Source: Treponema bryantii
Lineage (GTDB): Bacteria > Spirochaetota > Spirochaetia > Treponematales > Treponemataceae
Reading direction: 5' to 3'
Length of the DNA stretch: 64,000 nucleotides
Assembly: GCF_036492245.1 (NCBI RefSeq)
Contig: NZ_AP025286.1
Coordinates: forward strand, 1,984,001 to 2,048,000
The position numbers and the translations under genes were made by a program. How positions within the stretch are numbered: position 1 is the stretch's first letter; every line of letters starts with the position of its first letter. The notes beneath the pieces were generated by a model. The model searched no databases and was not told the origin of the DNA. It saw only the letters and a list, made by a program, of their open reading frames with translations. Below are positions 42,927 to 50,906 of this stretch, in pieces.

Positions 42927-44729
42927 TCATTTCGAAATATCTTCGTACAAAATAAAATGCGGACGAGTATCTATAGTAAGTACTCCTGCATTTTCAGCAG
43001 CTTCCTTTTTCAATACCTTTATCGCATTCTCATTATCTATAAGACTATCCTGAACAAGTTTTTCAGTTTCATTCCATGCAACAAATGGATTATGTGGATC
43101 TGAATAACTCTGCCGATCTGTTGTAGCAGGATATTCGCTCAAGGCAACACTAACCTTGCGGTCCTTCCAGGTGTCAGCCCATTTTCCATCCGCAAAAATC
43201 TGCACTCCGTCTTTTGAAAGCGACTTAACTGCATAAGCTGTGTACGTTTTACCCGAAACACTAAGCTTTTTCTCTTTGGTAAAATAACAGTCTATTCCAG
43301 TTACTCTGGAAATTAATCCTTTTCCACTGCTTGTCATTGCATATTCGAAAACCGAAAGCAATTCCTCATAAGTAATATCATAAACATAAATCCGGTTATC
43401 AAAAGGGAAAATTTCATATACATCTGAAACAGTTATATTTTTTTTAGCTGAACCATCCAGGGTAATAGAAGTACGAACCCCGCCACTGTTTACAAAGGCA
43501 ATATCAGCATTACCAATTTCCCGGATGATGTCACACATCCAGTTAGCCATAACACTTGCCCTTCCATCACTTCCTTTAATTGAAAGACTTGTATCCGGAT
43601 AATTATTGGTTGCATCAACAGTAATGTAACCAATAACATCCTCCAGAAGGGGCCTGACATTTTCAATTGCGACATCGGAGAGCTTAAGAATTTCTTCATC
43701 AAGATCTTCTGCATTTTCGCCGGCAAAAGTATATGTATCCTTTGTTTTATCAACAGGAATTGTTTCATTTTTGCTTATGTTTGCAAAAGACACATTTCCG
43801 TCATCATCAACATAAAAAGAAAGCTCTGCATAAGCATAAGCTTCCCCATAAGACTCACTTTGCAGATAAGAAGGCATAAGGCCATCTTCACTGGAAAGAT
43901 TTACATGTGTGTGTCCGCCAAGTACAAGATCAATTACAGAATCATTACCAATCTTATTTACTGCAGTATCTGCAGCCCCATGCACCAGAAGAATTGTAGC
44001 ATCACATTTTCCGCTTGCTTCAAGCTCAACTGCAATATTTTTTGCAATAGAATAATTCTCTTTAATCTCATAACCTTTTCCAGTAAACTGGGCAGTCATA
44101 ACACTTGAAGCCCAATCTTCTGCAAATCCAATAATGCCGATTTTTACAGTAACACTGTGACCATTTTCATTTACAGCATTTTTTTCGACGATAACATAAT
44201 CCTTTTTATTTGTAATACGACTTCCATTCTGAAAAAGATTTGCACAAATTACAGGCACAGGATTTGTATACAGCTGGCCGTCAAGTTCATAAGCTGGAAG
44301 GGTTCCATCTGCCTCAACCATATTTTCAAAGCCCCAGTCAAACTCATGATTTCCTACTGCGACTGCATCGTAATCCATTTTATCAAAGGCAATATAAAGA
44401 GGTTTTCCTCTCTGTAGATTTGATACTGTAGTCCCCTGATAAATATCGCCACCGTCAAGAAGAAGCATTTTTTCTTTACTATAGGCCTCTCCCCGTCCGC
44501 GGATATCCTTTACCTTATCTGCAATATAGGCAAGCTTGTAATGAACAGTTTCTTCCGATGTGTTTACAAGGTAGCCATGAATATCGGTGGTTTCAATAAG
44601 AGACAAAATGTATGTGCCTGCCGGGACTTTTTTACCAGACTCAGGCAAGGCATCTTCATTTTGTTCACAGGAAATAAAAGAAATTAAAAAGGTAAAAATA
44701 GTGAAAATAGTAATTAATTTTGTTCTCAT
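42927..44729 (-). CDS. 5'-nucleotidase lipoprotein
   Basis: 600 residues. Lipobox FISC, so Cys at about residue 21 is lipidated. The metallophosphatase domain has TTDIHGYL, LDGGDIYQG, GNHEFDWG, and GGHTHVN. The 5'-nucleotidase C-domain contains FVNSGGVRTSI and YEIFPFDNRIYVYDI. Hydrolyses extracellular nucleotides or related phosphoesters for salvage. Paralogue of the anchored enzyme at 24007 but lipid-anchored. Single gene between rho and rpmE. Confidence 0.9.
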   Translation of the reverse strand: MRTKLITIFTIFTFLISFISCEQNEDALPESGKKVPAGTYILSLIETTDIHGYLVNTSEETVHYKLAYIADKVKDIRGRGEAYSKEKMLLLDGGDIYQGTTVSNLQRGKPLYIAFDKMDYDAVAVGNHEFDWGFENMVEADGTLPAYELDGQLYTNPVPVICANLFQNGSRITNKKDYVIVEKNAVNENGHSVTVKIGIIGFAEDWASSVMTAQFTGKGYEIKENYSIAKNIAVELEASGKCDATILLVHGAADTAVNKIGNDSVIDLVLGGHTHVNLSSEDGLMPSYLQSESYGEAYAYAELSFYVDDDGNVSFANISKNETIPVDKTKDTYTFAGENAEDLDEEILKLSDVAIENVRPLLEDVIGYITVDATNNYPDTSLSIKGSDGRASVMANWMCDIIREIGNADIAFVNSGGVRTSITLDGSAKKNITVSDVYEIFPFDNRIYVYDITYEELLSVFEYAMTSSGKGLISRVTGIDCYFTKEKKLSVSGKTYTAYAVKSLSKDGVQIFADGKWADTWKDRKVSVALSEYPATTDRQSYSDPHNPFVAWNETEKLVQDSLIDNENAIKVLKKEAAENAGVLTIDTRPHFILYEDISK

Positions 44730-44756
44730 TTTCTAAATTGATTATTAAATGAATAA

Positions 44757-44783
44757 TTTCCCGGCATTTTTTGTGCCGGGAAA
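44757..44783 (-). terminator. rho terminator
   Basis: TTTCCCGGCA (44757-44766) with TGCCGGGAAA (44774-44783), perfect 10-bp stem after the rho stop codon. Confidence 0.75.
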
Positions 44784-44789
44784 TCTCTA

Positions 44790-46559
44790 TTATTCAATGC
44801 CTGCAGTACCAGCATTCATACTGGCAAGGAAGGCTTCGTTAGTCTTGCTCTTCTTCATGCGGTCAAGAATAAGTTCGGTGATATCAACATCTTCCATTGG
44901 GTTGAGTACTTTGCGGAGAATCCAGATTTTCTGGAGTTCGTTTTCTGTAAGGAGAAGTTCCTCTTTACGTGTACCAGATTTCTTGATGTTGATTGCAGGG
45001 AAGAGACGGCGTTCTGCGAGCTTGCGGTCAAGGTCGATTTCTGAGTTACCTGTTCCCTTGAACTCTTCAAAGATAACTTCATCCATACGGCTTCCAGTTT
45101 CAATCAATGCTGTAGAAATGATTGTAAGAGAACCGCCCTCTTCTACATTACGTGCAGCACCAAAGAATCTCTTTGGCTTGAACAGTGCGTTAGAATCAAC
45201 ACCACCAGAAAGTACTTTACCAGAAGTCTGAACAGTCTGGTTATAAGCACGTGCAAGACGAGTAATTGAATCGAGCAAAATTACAACATCGCGTTTGTGC
45301 TCTACAAGGCGCTTAGCCTTCTCAAGTACCATTTCTGCAACCTGAACGTGGCGTGTAGCCTGCTCATCAAAAGTAGAAGAAATAACTTCACCCTTGATAG
45401 CGCGTTCCATTTCAGTAACTTCCTCAGGACGTTCATCAATCAAAAGAACGATAAGGAAAACTTCAGGATTGTTTGCTGTAATGGCATTAGCAATTTTCTG
45501 CATAAGGATTGTCTTACCGGCCTTTGGAGGCGCAACAATCAAAAGACGCTGACCTTTACCGATTGGAGCAAAGAGGTCTACGATACGTGTTGAAACTTCT
45601 GTACTTACAGTTTCAAGACGGAGTTTTTCATTTGGATAAAGCGGTGTAAGGTTTTCAAATGGAACACGAGTCTGAGCAATACGTGGCTCGTCAAAGTTTA
45701 CAGTTTCAATACGGAGCAAAGCAAAGAAGCGTTCACCCTCTTTTGGAGAACGGGTCTGTCCGTAAACTGTATCACCGGTCTTAAGGTTGAAAAGTCTGAT
45801 CTGACTTGGGCTGATGTAAATATCATCTGGACCAGGAAGATAAGAGTTCTGAGGGCTGCGGAGGAAGCCGTAACCATCAGGCAAAATCTCAAGAGAACCG
45901 GATGCAAAAATAATTCCACCGTGTTCTGTATGTGCTTTAAGGATAACAAAAATCAAATCCTGCTTTTTCATTGGAGCAAGGTCATCTGCAGTAAAGCCAT
46001 AGTTCATTGCAAGTTCACGAAGCTCTGGCATAGATTTGATTGTAAGGTCATTGATTAAAAGACGTGGTTTGTTTGCATTTTCTTCTGCAGCGGCAGCAGC
46101 TTCTGCAGCCATCATTTCTGCAACTTCCGGACTAGGTGGTGTATAAGAGTTACGACCATAAGGTTTTCTCATTCCGCCCTGACCGCGTCTGTTATTGTTA
46201 TATCTGTTCTGATTGTTCTGGTTATTCTGATATCGATAATTGTTTGTATTTGGACGTTCTTCTGAAGCAGGTGTAGCGCCTTCTGCCTTTTCTGTTTTTT
46301 CTGATTTTTCAGTTTCTTCTGTCTTTTTAACAACGCGGCGTTTTTTTACAACAACCTTGCCGGCATCTGCAGCTTCACCTTCTGCTGGTGGTGTTTCGGA
46401 AGAAGCTTCTTCGGTCTGTTCATTTTGTACAGGAGTTTCTACCTGAGTTTCTGTTGTGTTTTGTTCTTCTGGTGAACCAAAATCAAGAGTAGCCTGTGCT
46501 TCTTCTGCAGGCTCTGAAACATTTTCACCGTCTGCGCGACGTCTTCTTAATGCTGCCAT
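44790..46559 (-). CDS. rho: Transcription termination factor Rho
   Basis: 589 residues. A long N-terminal extension (about 1-165) is rich in Glu, Thr, Asn, Arg and Gly ([20 protein letters not shown]-like stretch). The Rho N domain and cold-shock fold ([15 protein letters not shown]) and the RecA-like ATPase follow, with Walker [21 protein letters not shown] and [10 protein letters not shown]. An ATP-driven RNA translocase that ends transcription. The disordered insertion is typical of several high-GC and spirochaete Rhos and may affect RNA binding or phase separation. Confidence 0.95.
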   Translation of the reverse strand: MAALRRRRADGENVSEPAEEAQATLDFGSPEEQNTTETQVETPVQNEQTEEASSETPPAEGEAADAGKVVVKKRRVVKKTEETEKSEKTEKAEGATPASEERPNTNNYRYQNNQNNQNRYNNNRRGQGGMRKPYGRNSYTPPSPEVAEMMAAEAAAAAEENANKPRLLINDLTIKSMPELRELAMNYGFTADDLAPMKKQDLIFVILKAHTEHGGIIFASGSLEILPDGYGFLRSPQNSYLPGPDDIYISPSQIRLFNLKTGDTVYGQTRSPKEGERFFALLRIETVNFDEPRIAQTRVPFENLTPLYPNEKLRLETVSTEVSTRIVDLFAPIGKGQRLLIVAPPKAGKTILMQKIANAITANNPEVFLIVLLIDERPEEVTEMERAIKGEVISSTFDEQATRHVQVAEMVLEKAKRLVEHKRDVVILLDSITRLARAYNQTVQTSGKVLSGGVDSNALFKPKRFFGAARNVEEGGSLTIISTALIETGSRMDEVIFEEFKGTGNSEIDLDRKLAERRLFPAINIKKSGTRKEELLLTENELQKIWILRKVLNPMEDVDITELILDRMKKSKTNEAFLASMNAGTAGIE

Positions 46560-46721
46560 TAAAAAATCCTCATAAAAAAATTAGAATTATATTTTGATTT
46601 TATATATTGATTAAAAAATAAACACCGATTTAAATGATTTTTTTGGAAAAAGAATTGATTAAATATTTCCTATATTTCTATTATTATCTTTTTTGACATT
46701 TCTGTCAATATTTTTAAAAAC

Positions 46722-46772
46722 TGGCAAGTACAGCTTGCCACTGATGCATATAACGTTTCTTCGATTGTAGCC
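46722..46772 (-). ncRNA. Shortened structured element, copy R3
   Basis: On the minus strand, one base after the bactofilin stop codon. It keeps the 5' segment (ACAATCGAAGAA), then jumps to ATGCATCAG and the P3 hairpin (GGCAAGCTGTACTTGCC). The P2 hairpin and the 3' side of P1 are missing. Confidence 0.55.
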
Positions 46773-46773
46773 T

Positions 46774-47205
46774 TTATTTTATAACATCAGAATGAATAAG
46801 CATTGCCTGTTTGTATTCTGATGATGCAACCGAGAACAAATCAACTTCCGGTTCCTTATCAAGCATGTTTACATCACCACTAAACTCTACATTATTTGCA
46901 ATTCTGATTCTTGCAGTTGTGATATTACCGATTACCTTACTTCCAGAACAGATTTCAACACGTTCTGCTGCATTCATATCACCGTTTACATCACCACCGG
47001 CTACAATAATTGAATTAGCATCAATTTTATCAACTTTGCAAACTGCATTTTTTGCAATTTCAAGGTCACCTGCAGGTGCATTTATTTTTCCGCTGAATTT
47101 TCCAGTAATAACAAGACGGTCGCTGAATTCAAGTACTCCATCGAATTCTGTTTCTTCACCAAAAACTGTTATATTCTTTTTTTCAATTTCGTTTTTATCA
47201 GCCAT
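46774..47205 (-). CDS. Bactofilin
   Basis: 143 residues from ATG 47205 (MADKNEIEKKN) after AGGTGA; a TTG just upstream is rejected. TVFGEETEFDGVLEF, VITGKFSGKINAPAG and VDKIDANSIIVAGGDVNGDM form the right-handed beta-helix of bactofilins, which self-assemble into cytoskeletal filaments on membranes and guide cell shape. It follows lnt by a short gap on the same strand. Confidence 0.88.
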   Translation of the reverse strand: MADKNEIEKKNITVFGEETEFDGVLEFSDRLVITGKFSGKINAPAGDLEIAKNAVCKVDKIDANSIIVAGGDVNGDMNAAERVEICSGSKVIGNITTARIRIANNVEFSGDVNMLDKEPEVDLFSVASSEYKQAMLIHSDVIK

Positions 47206-47222
47206 CAATTCACCTGCAAATA

Positions 47223-48911
47223 TTATTTCTTATCTAATATCTTTTTAATTATAACAACAATTGTCTGTATTAGCAATATAAATGCTCCCAGCACAGCTTC
47301 TGCCATTCCTGCAATATCTCCAGTTTTGGTAAATACTGTCTGTGAGTTTTCATTCATCAGCGGAACCTTACCAATTACAAAAGCTTGACAGAATTCAGGA
47401 GCAATCTTTTCAATTTTTCCATTCGAACTGATTATACAGGTTACCCCGCTCGCAGTACTTCTAACTGTAGGTACACGATTTTCAACAGAACGGAAAACAG
47501 CCATTGCCAGATGCTGATGCTGACAGGCAGTACTTTTTGACCATGAGTCATTACTCAGATTTATAAAACAGCGGGAACCATTTAATACCATCTGACGGCA
47601 GATTGTACTGAAAGTATCTTCAAAGCAGATTGGCGTAGAAAACTTTAAGCCACGGTAATTAAACACAGTATACTCATCACCCTTCTGCCACATATGAGAG
47701 CCGCCATTCAAAAGTCTGACATATAATGAAGGAAAAGTATGCTTTAATGGGAAGCTTTCTGTAAAAGGCACCAGCTTCATTTTTGAATAAATCTGAGGCT
47801 CCGGCGGATGCACATTTTTACCTGATTCAAAAACTAATGCGCTGTTATAGTACTGCTTTTCTGCACCACGAAATTCAACCTCATGGGAATTTCCAATTAC
47901 AAAAACTGCATTATTTTCATCCAGGAAATTCAGCAGCTGAGAAATCAGCATAAAACGTCTTACATCATTTCCATAATCATAGTTGTAAATGATTGATGGG
48001 GCTACAGCAGTTTCCGGCCATACAACAAAATCAATTTCAGAAGAAAGAGACTGTGCTTCCTCTGTCAATTGAATAAGATTCTTTACATTACGTGAATATT
48101 CTTCAATTCCATTTTTCCAAGGACTATCATTATTTTGAATTGCAGCTACAGTAACAGATTTTTTTGAAACAGGCTGTCTCACAACATAATTGCCGTAAAT
48201 CAAAGTAGAAAAAAACAGAGCAGCCCAGGTAAGTCCACAAATATAAGTCAAACGCAGAGAATTAACGGCAAGCGCCTTCTCTTTTTTCACATAAGCCGAA
48301 ATATGCGATTTTCTTTCAAAATCAACCTGATGAATCAATTTCTGCTTCGCCTGTTTTTTTGAAATCAAACTGAATAAAAATGCTGAAGGAAATATTACAA
48401 GCAGATTAAGACCAAACACACCTGTCACAGAACAGATCTGAATCAAAGTGGTAAACTTCCATTGAGTATAAGCTGTTACACCGTAACTCATTCCAAGAAA
48501 GCCGAGTGTTTTTAAATATTCATAAGCACAGACACAAACAAACTGAAGCAGCCAGCCGTTTTTGATACAAATTAAATCTGCCCATTTTAAGCCAACAAAC
48601 AGCAGTGCGCAGATAATCATGTAAGCAATACAAACAATAATCAGGCCAAGCGGATGAAAGGTATTCAGCCAGTAACCATAAAGACCATATGAAATAATGC
48701 CGTAAAAAGCACCGTATAATATGGATTGACGTATATTACATTTTCTGATTAAGAAAAAAACTGGAAGATAATTAAACCAGGCAAGCCAGCCAAGACCATC
48801 TTCAAAAAAAATATTTGGATTTGAAAGCCAGAATAAAACTGAAGCTGTAATCAGGAGTAAAGTTTTTTGAAAAAAATCCAGAGTTTTTGAAGCAGCCTTT
48901 TTATTTTTCAT
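47223..48911 (-). CDS. lnt: Apolipoprotein N-acyltransferase
   Basis: 562 residues. About seven N-terminal membrane helices, then a nitrilase domain with Glu in VVWPETAVAP, Lys in KMKLVPFTE and the nucleophile Cys in STPICFED, and a last membrane helix. It adds the third acyl chain to lipoproteins in the inner membrane. Overlaps the HU gene by 11 bp, so it is translationally linked. Needed for the many lipoproteins in this window. Confidence 0.92.
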   Translation of the reverse strand: MKNKKAASKTLDFFQKTLLLITASVLFWLSNPNIFFEDGLGWLAWFNYLPVFFLIRKCNIRQSILYGAFYGIISYGLYGYWLNTFHPLGLIIVCIAYMIICALLFVGLKWADLICIKNGWLLQFVCVCAYEYLKTLGFLGMSYGVTAYTQWKFTTLIQICSVTGVFGLNLLVIFPSAFLFSLISKKQAKQKLIHQVDFERKSHISAYVKKEKALAVNSLRLTYICGLTWAALFFSTLIYGNYVVRQPVSKKSVTVAAIQNNDSPWKNGIEEYSRNVKNLIQLTEEAQSLSSEIDFVVWPETAVAPSIIYNYDYGNDVRRFMLISQLLNFLDENNAVFVIGNSHEVEFRGAEKQYYNSALVFESGKNVHPPEPQIYSKMKLVPFTESFPLKHTFPSLYVRLLNGGSHMWQKGDEYTVFNYRGLKFSTPICFEDTFSTICRQMVLNGSRCFINLSNDSWSKSTACQHQHLAMAVFRSVENRVPTVRSTASGVTCIISSNGKIEKIAPEFCQAFVIGKVPLMNENSQTVFTKTGDIAGMAEAVLGAFILLIQTIVVIIKKILDKK

Positions 48912-49212
48912 CTTTTTTTAGATTCCAGAGCTTGTCCTTTAAGATTTGTCCAGCACGGAAAGCCGCAACATAATGAGGCGCTACACTGAGTTTTTCACCT
49001 GTTTTAGGATTTCGAGCAACTGCTCTACCTTTACGAAGTCTTGCCTCAAAGGTTCCAAAGCCCCGTAATTCAATTGTTGAGCCTTGTTCCAAAGCCTCTC
49101 TTGTCTGTAATAAAAAACTGTCTATTACATTCTGAATGATCTGCTTTTCGATATCAGTTGATTTATAAACTGCATCAACCAAATCACTTTTAGTTATTTT
49201 TGAATCTGACAT
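48901..49212 (-). CDS. HU-family DNA-binding protein
   Basis: 103 residues with GFGTFEARLRKGRAVARNPKTG and the DNA-gripping arm (NPKTGEKLSV). A nucleoid protein that bends DNA. The C-terminus is extended (NLKKDEK). A ribosome site AGGAG lies upstream. It starts the HU-lnt-bactofilin run. Confidence 0.92.
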   Translation of the reverse strand: MSDSKITKSDLVDAVYKSTDIEKQIIQNVIDSFLLQTREALEQGSTIELRGFGTFEARLRKGRAVARNPKTGEKLSVAPHYVAAFRAGQILKDKLWNLKKDEK

Positions 49213-49260
49213 TTTGTAATCTCCTGTTTAATTTATTATAACACAGAAAGTAAAAAAAAA

Positions 49261-49286
49261 ACCAGTTGAAAATTATTTCAACTGGT
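49261..49286 (-). terminator. rpsT terminator
   Basis: ACCAGTTGAAA (49261-49271), loop, TTTCAACTGGT (49276-49286), with T-run on the minus strand (A-run before 49261). Perfect stem. Confidence 0.85.
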
Positions 49287-49312
49287 TTTCCATAATGCAT
49301 TAATCAAAAATG

Positions 49313-49588
49313 TTATTTTGCTGCAAATGTAGCATTATAAAGATTCATCATTCTTGACTTCTTGCGAGACACAGCATTTCTCTTCAAAACACCCTTGCTG
49401 CGAGCAGTATCAAGTTCCTTCTGGAGCTGCTTGTATTTTTCTTCAGCGAGTTTCTGGTCTTTAGCCTGAACTGCTTCTACAAACTGCTTTGCATAAGTTC
49501 TGCAAGTACTCTTGATTGCTTTATTATGAAGTCTGCGAACTTCGCTCTGTGCGTGTCTTTTTTCTGCAGATGATTTTTTGCCTGCCAA
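49313..49588 (-). CDS. rpsT: Ribosomal protein S20
   Basis: 91 residues. MAGKKSSAEKRHAQSEVRRLHN and KGVLKRNAVSRKKSRMMNLYN are the S20 signatures. It binds 16S rRNA at the base of the 30S subunit. Strong promoter at 49625-49653 on the minus strand. Confidence 0.93.
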   Translation of the reverse strand: MAGKKSSAEKRHAQSEVRRLHNKAIKSTCRTYAKQFVEAVQAKDQKLAEEKYKQLQKELDTARSKGVLKRNAVSRKKSRMMNLYNATFAAK

Positions 49589-49624
49589 TTGGAGACCCCC
49601 AAAAAATATAGTTAACTGTTGTTC

Positions 49625-49653
49625 ATACTATCAAATTACATATTTTGTGTCAA
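49625..49653 (-). promoter_or_regulatory. rpsT promoter
   Basis: Minus strand TTGACA (49648-49653), 17-bp spacer, TAGTAT (49625-49630). Near-consensus. Confidence 0.75.
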
Positions 49654-49684
49654 TGAAAGTTTCGATTTTTGTGATTTGAATTAT

Positions 49685-49713
49685 TGACACTAGTGCCTTA
49701 TCTCATTATTATA
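49685..49713 (+). promoter_or_regulatory. Promoter of the zinc-ribbon gene
   Basis: TTGACA (49685-49690), 17-bp spacer, TATTAT (49708-49713). Back to back with the rpsT promoter. Confidence 0.75.
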
Positions 49714-49744
49714 TTTGTTACGAATATTCGATTGGAGGCACATA

Positions 49745-49918
49745 ATGGCTGGAGCTAGTAAAAACTCTCGTACAACTGTTGCAACACAAAAATTCATTTG
49801 CCCTGACTGTGGTGGCGAAATCATAATGAAGACCATGATTGAAAATGGTAGACTTAAGAATCAGGCAGAATGCCAGAAATGCAAACGTGTTGAAAGAAGA
49901 CCTAAAGATTTCAAATAA
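49745..49918 (+). CDS. Small zinc-ribbon protein
   Basis: 57 residues from ATG 49745 after GGAGG. FICPDCGG (Cys19, Cys22) and ECQKCKRVERRPKDF (Cys43, Cys46) form a zinc ribbon with a basic tail. It resembles ribosome- or nucleic-acid-binding ribbons in size but is not L33 or L32 in sequence. Its strong promoter opposite rpsT suggests high expression. The structured element R2 begins 15 nt after its stop. Confidence 0.75.
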   Translation: MAGASKNSRTTVATQKFICPDCGGEIIMKTMIENGRLKNQAECQKCKRVERRPKDFK

Positions 49919-49933
49919 TCTTTAGTTTTTACT

Positions 49934-50026
49934 TGCCTATAATCGAAAATCCGTTAAAAAACGAGCCGAAAGGGTCGTTTTAGGATTATCGACATAATGG
50001 CTCAGAGGTAAGCTATGCTTACCGAC
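49934..50026 (+). ncRNA. Covarying structured element, copy R2
   Basis: P1: TCGA-A-AATCC (49943-49952) with GGATT-A-TCGA (49983-49992). P2: AAAACGA (49957-49963) with TCGTTTT (49975-49981), closing GCC-GAAA-GG. P3: GGTAAGC (50007-50013), loop TAT, GCTTACC (50017-50023). Compared with R1 every differing stem position keeps its pair. A terminator follows at 50033. Confidence 0.7.
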
Positions 50027-50032
50027 ACAAAA

Positions 50033-50070
50033 AGACCGTACGTAATCATGAAGCGTACGGTCTTTTTTTT
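50033..50070 (+). terminator. Rho-independent terminator
   Basis: AGACCGTACG (50033-50042) with CGTACGGTCT (50054-50063) and a T-run. Ends the zinc-ribbon transcript including element R2. Confidence 0.85.
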
Positions 50071-50095
50071 TGGTTTCAGTATTTTATTTCAGAAT

Positions 50096-50878
50096 CTATT
50101 TCTTATCAGATGGCAGCTGTCGCCAGTATTCAAGCTGCTGCTGCATGAGCATTCTTGACTCTTCAAGAATCTGATTACATTCTTCCTTTGTTGTTGGAGA
50201 ATCATATATTCTAAGAATCTTTACACGGTAACAGCCGTTTTTAAGGTTTGTAACAAGCTTTCTTAAATCACGAAGCTGCCAGCCTCCATCGAGTGCACAT
50301 ACAACAACAGGGAGTCCTGTTGATTCTGAAAGCTGACGGAAACCGGCAGAAAAGAACTTTCCTACATTGCCATCACGTGTACGAGATCCTTCCGGATACA
50401 GAATTGGAATCTGTTTTCGTGCTACAACACGTTTTCCAAAATCAGAAATATAACGCATTGCTTCCATCGGTTTTGCCTTACGAGGAATAAGACAATGCTC
50501 CTGAGCGCGAAGCATTTCTGAAACAAGCGGAATATGTCTTCCAAGAGTATCCTTTGCTATAAAACGAACTTCCTGTCCTTCAAAGAATTTCATAAAAACA
50601 GGAATATCAAGAAGGCTCTGGTGATTTGAAATCAGAATAAAGTTTTCAGGGAGAGAATCTTTTTTATCCTCGTAGCCCCAGAAATGGAAATGTCTATAAG
50701 TATAAAGAATTGCAAAAAGACGAGGAGCAAGAACCTTTACAATATAATCAGAGATTCTGACACTAAGTTTTTTGCTTACAGGATATGCAAATATATTCGC
50801 AATACTTGCAGGAATTACCATAGAAAATAAGCATAAAATAGTCAGAAAGTGAGACATATATCGGCTCCAGAAAATCAA
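50096..50878 (-). CDS. plsC: 1-acyl-glycerol-3-phosphate acyltransferase
   Basis: 260 residues. A membrane helix at the N-terminus, then NHQSLLD (catalytic His-x4-Asp) and YPEGSRTRDG (substrate-binding PEGxR). It makes phosphatidic acid, the precursor of membrane lipids. Downstream in order of transcription from the DinG-like helicase (28 bp). Confidence 0.9.
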   Translation of the reverse strand: MIFWSRYMSHFLTILCLFSMVIPASIANIFAYPVSKKLSVRISDYIVKVLAPRLFAILYTYRHFHFWGYEDKKDSLPENFILISNHQSLLDIPVFMKFFEGQEVRFIAKDTLGRHIPLVSEMLRAQEHCLIPRKAKPMEAMRYISDFGKRVVARKQIPILYPEGSRTRDGNVGKFFSAGFRQLSESTGLPVVVCALDGGWQLRDLRKLVTNLKNGCYRVKILRIYDSPTTKEECNQILEESRMLMQQQLEYWRQLPSDKK

Positions 50879-50906
50879 AAAATCTGATATGTATTATACT
50901 TTATTT

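Noticed and set aside
44749-45231. 160-codon open frame opposite rho
   Set aside because: Antisense to conserved Rho ATPase sequence, no ribosome site.
49745-49918. Ribosomal protein L33 or L32
   Set aside because: Size and Cys pairs are similar, but the sequence lacks the conserved residues of either family.
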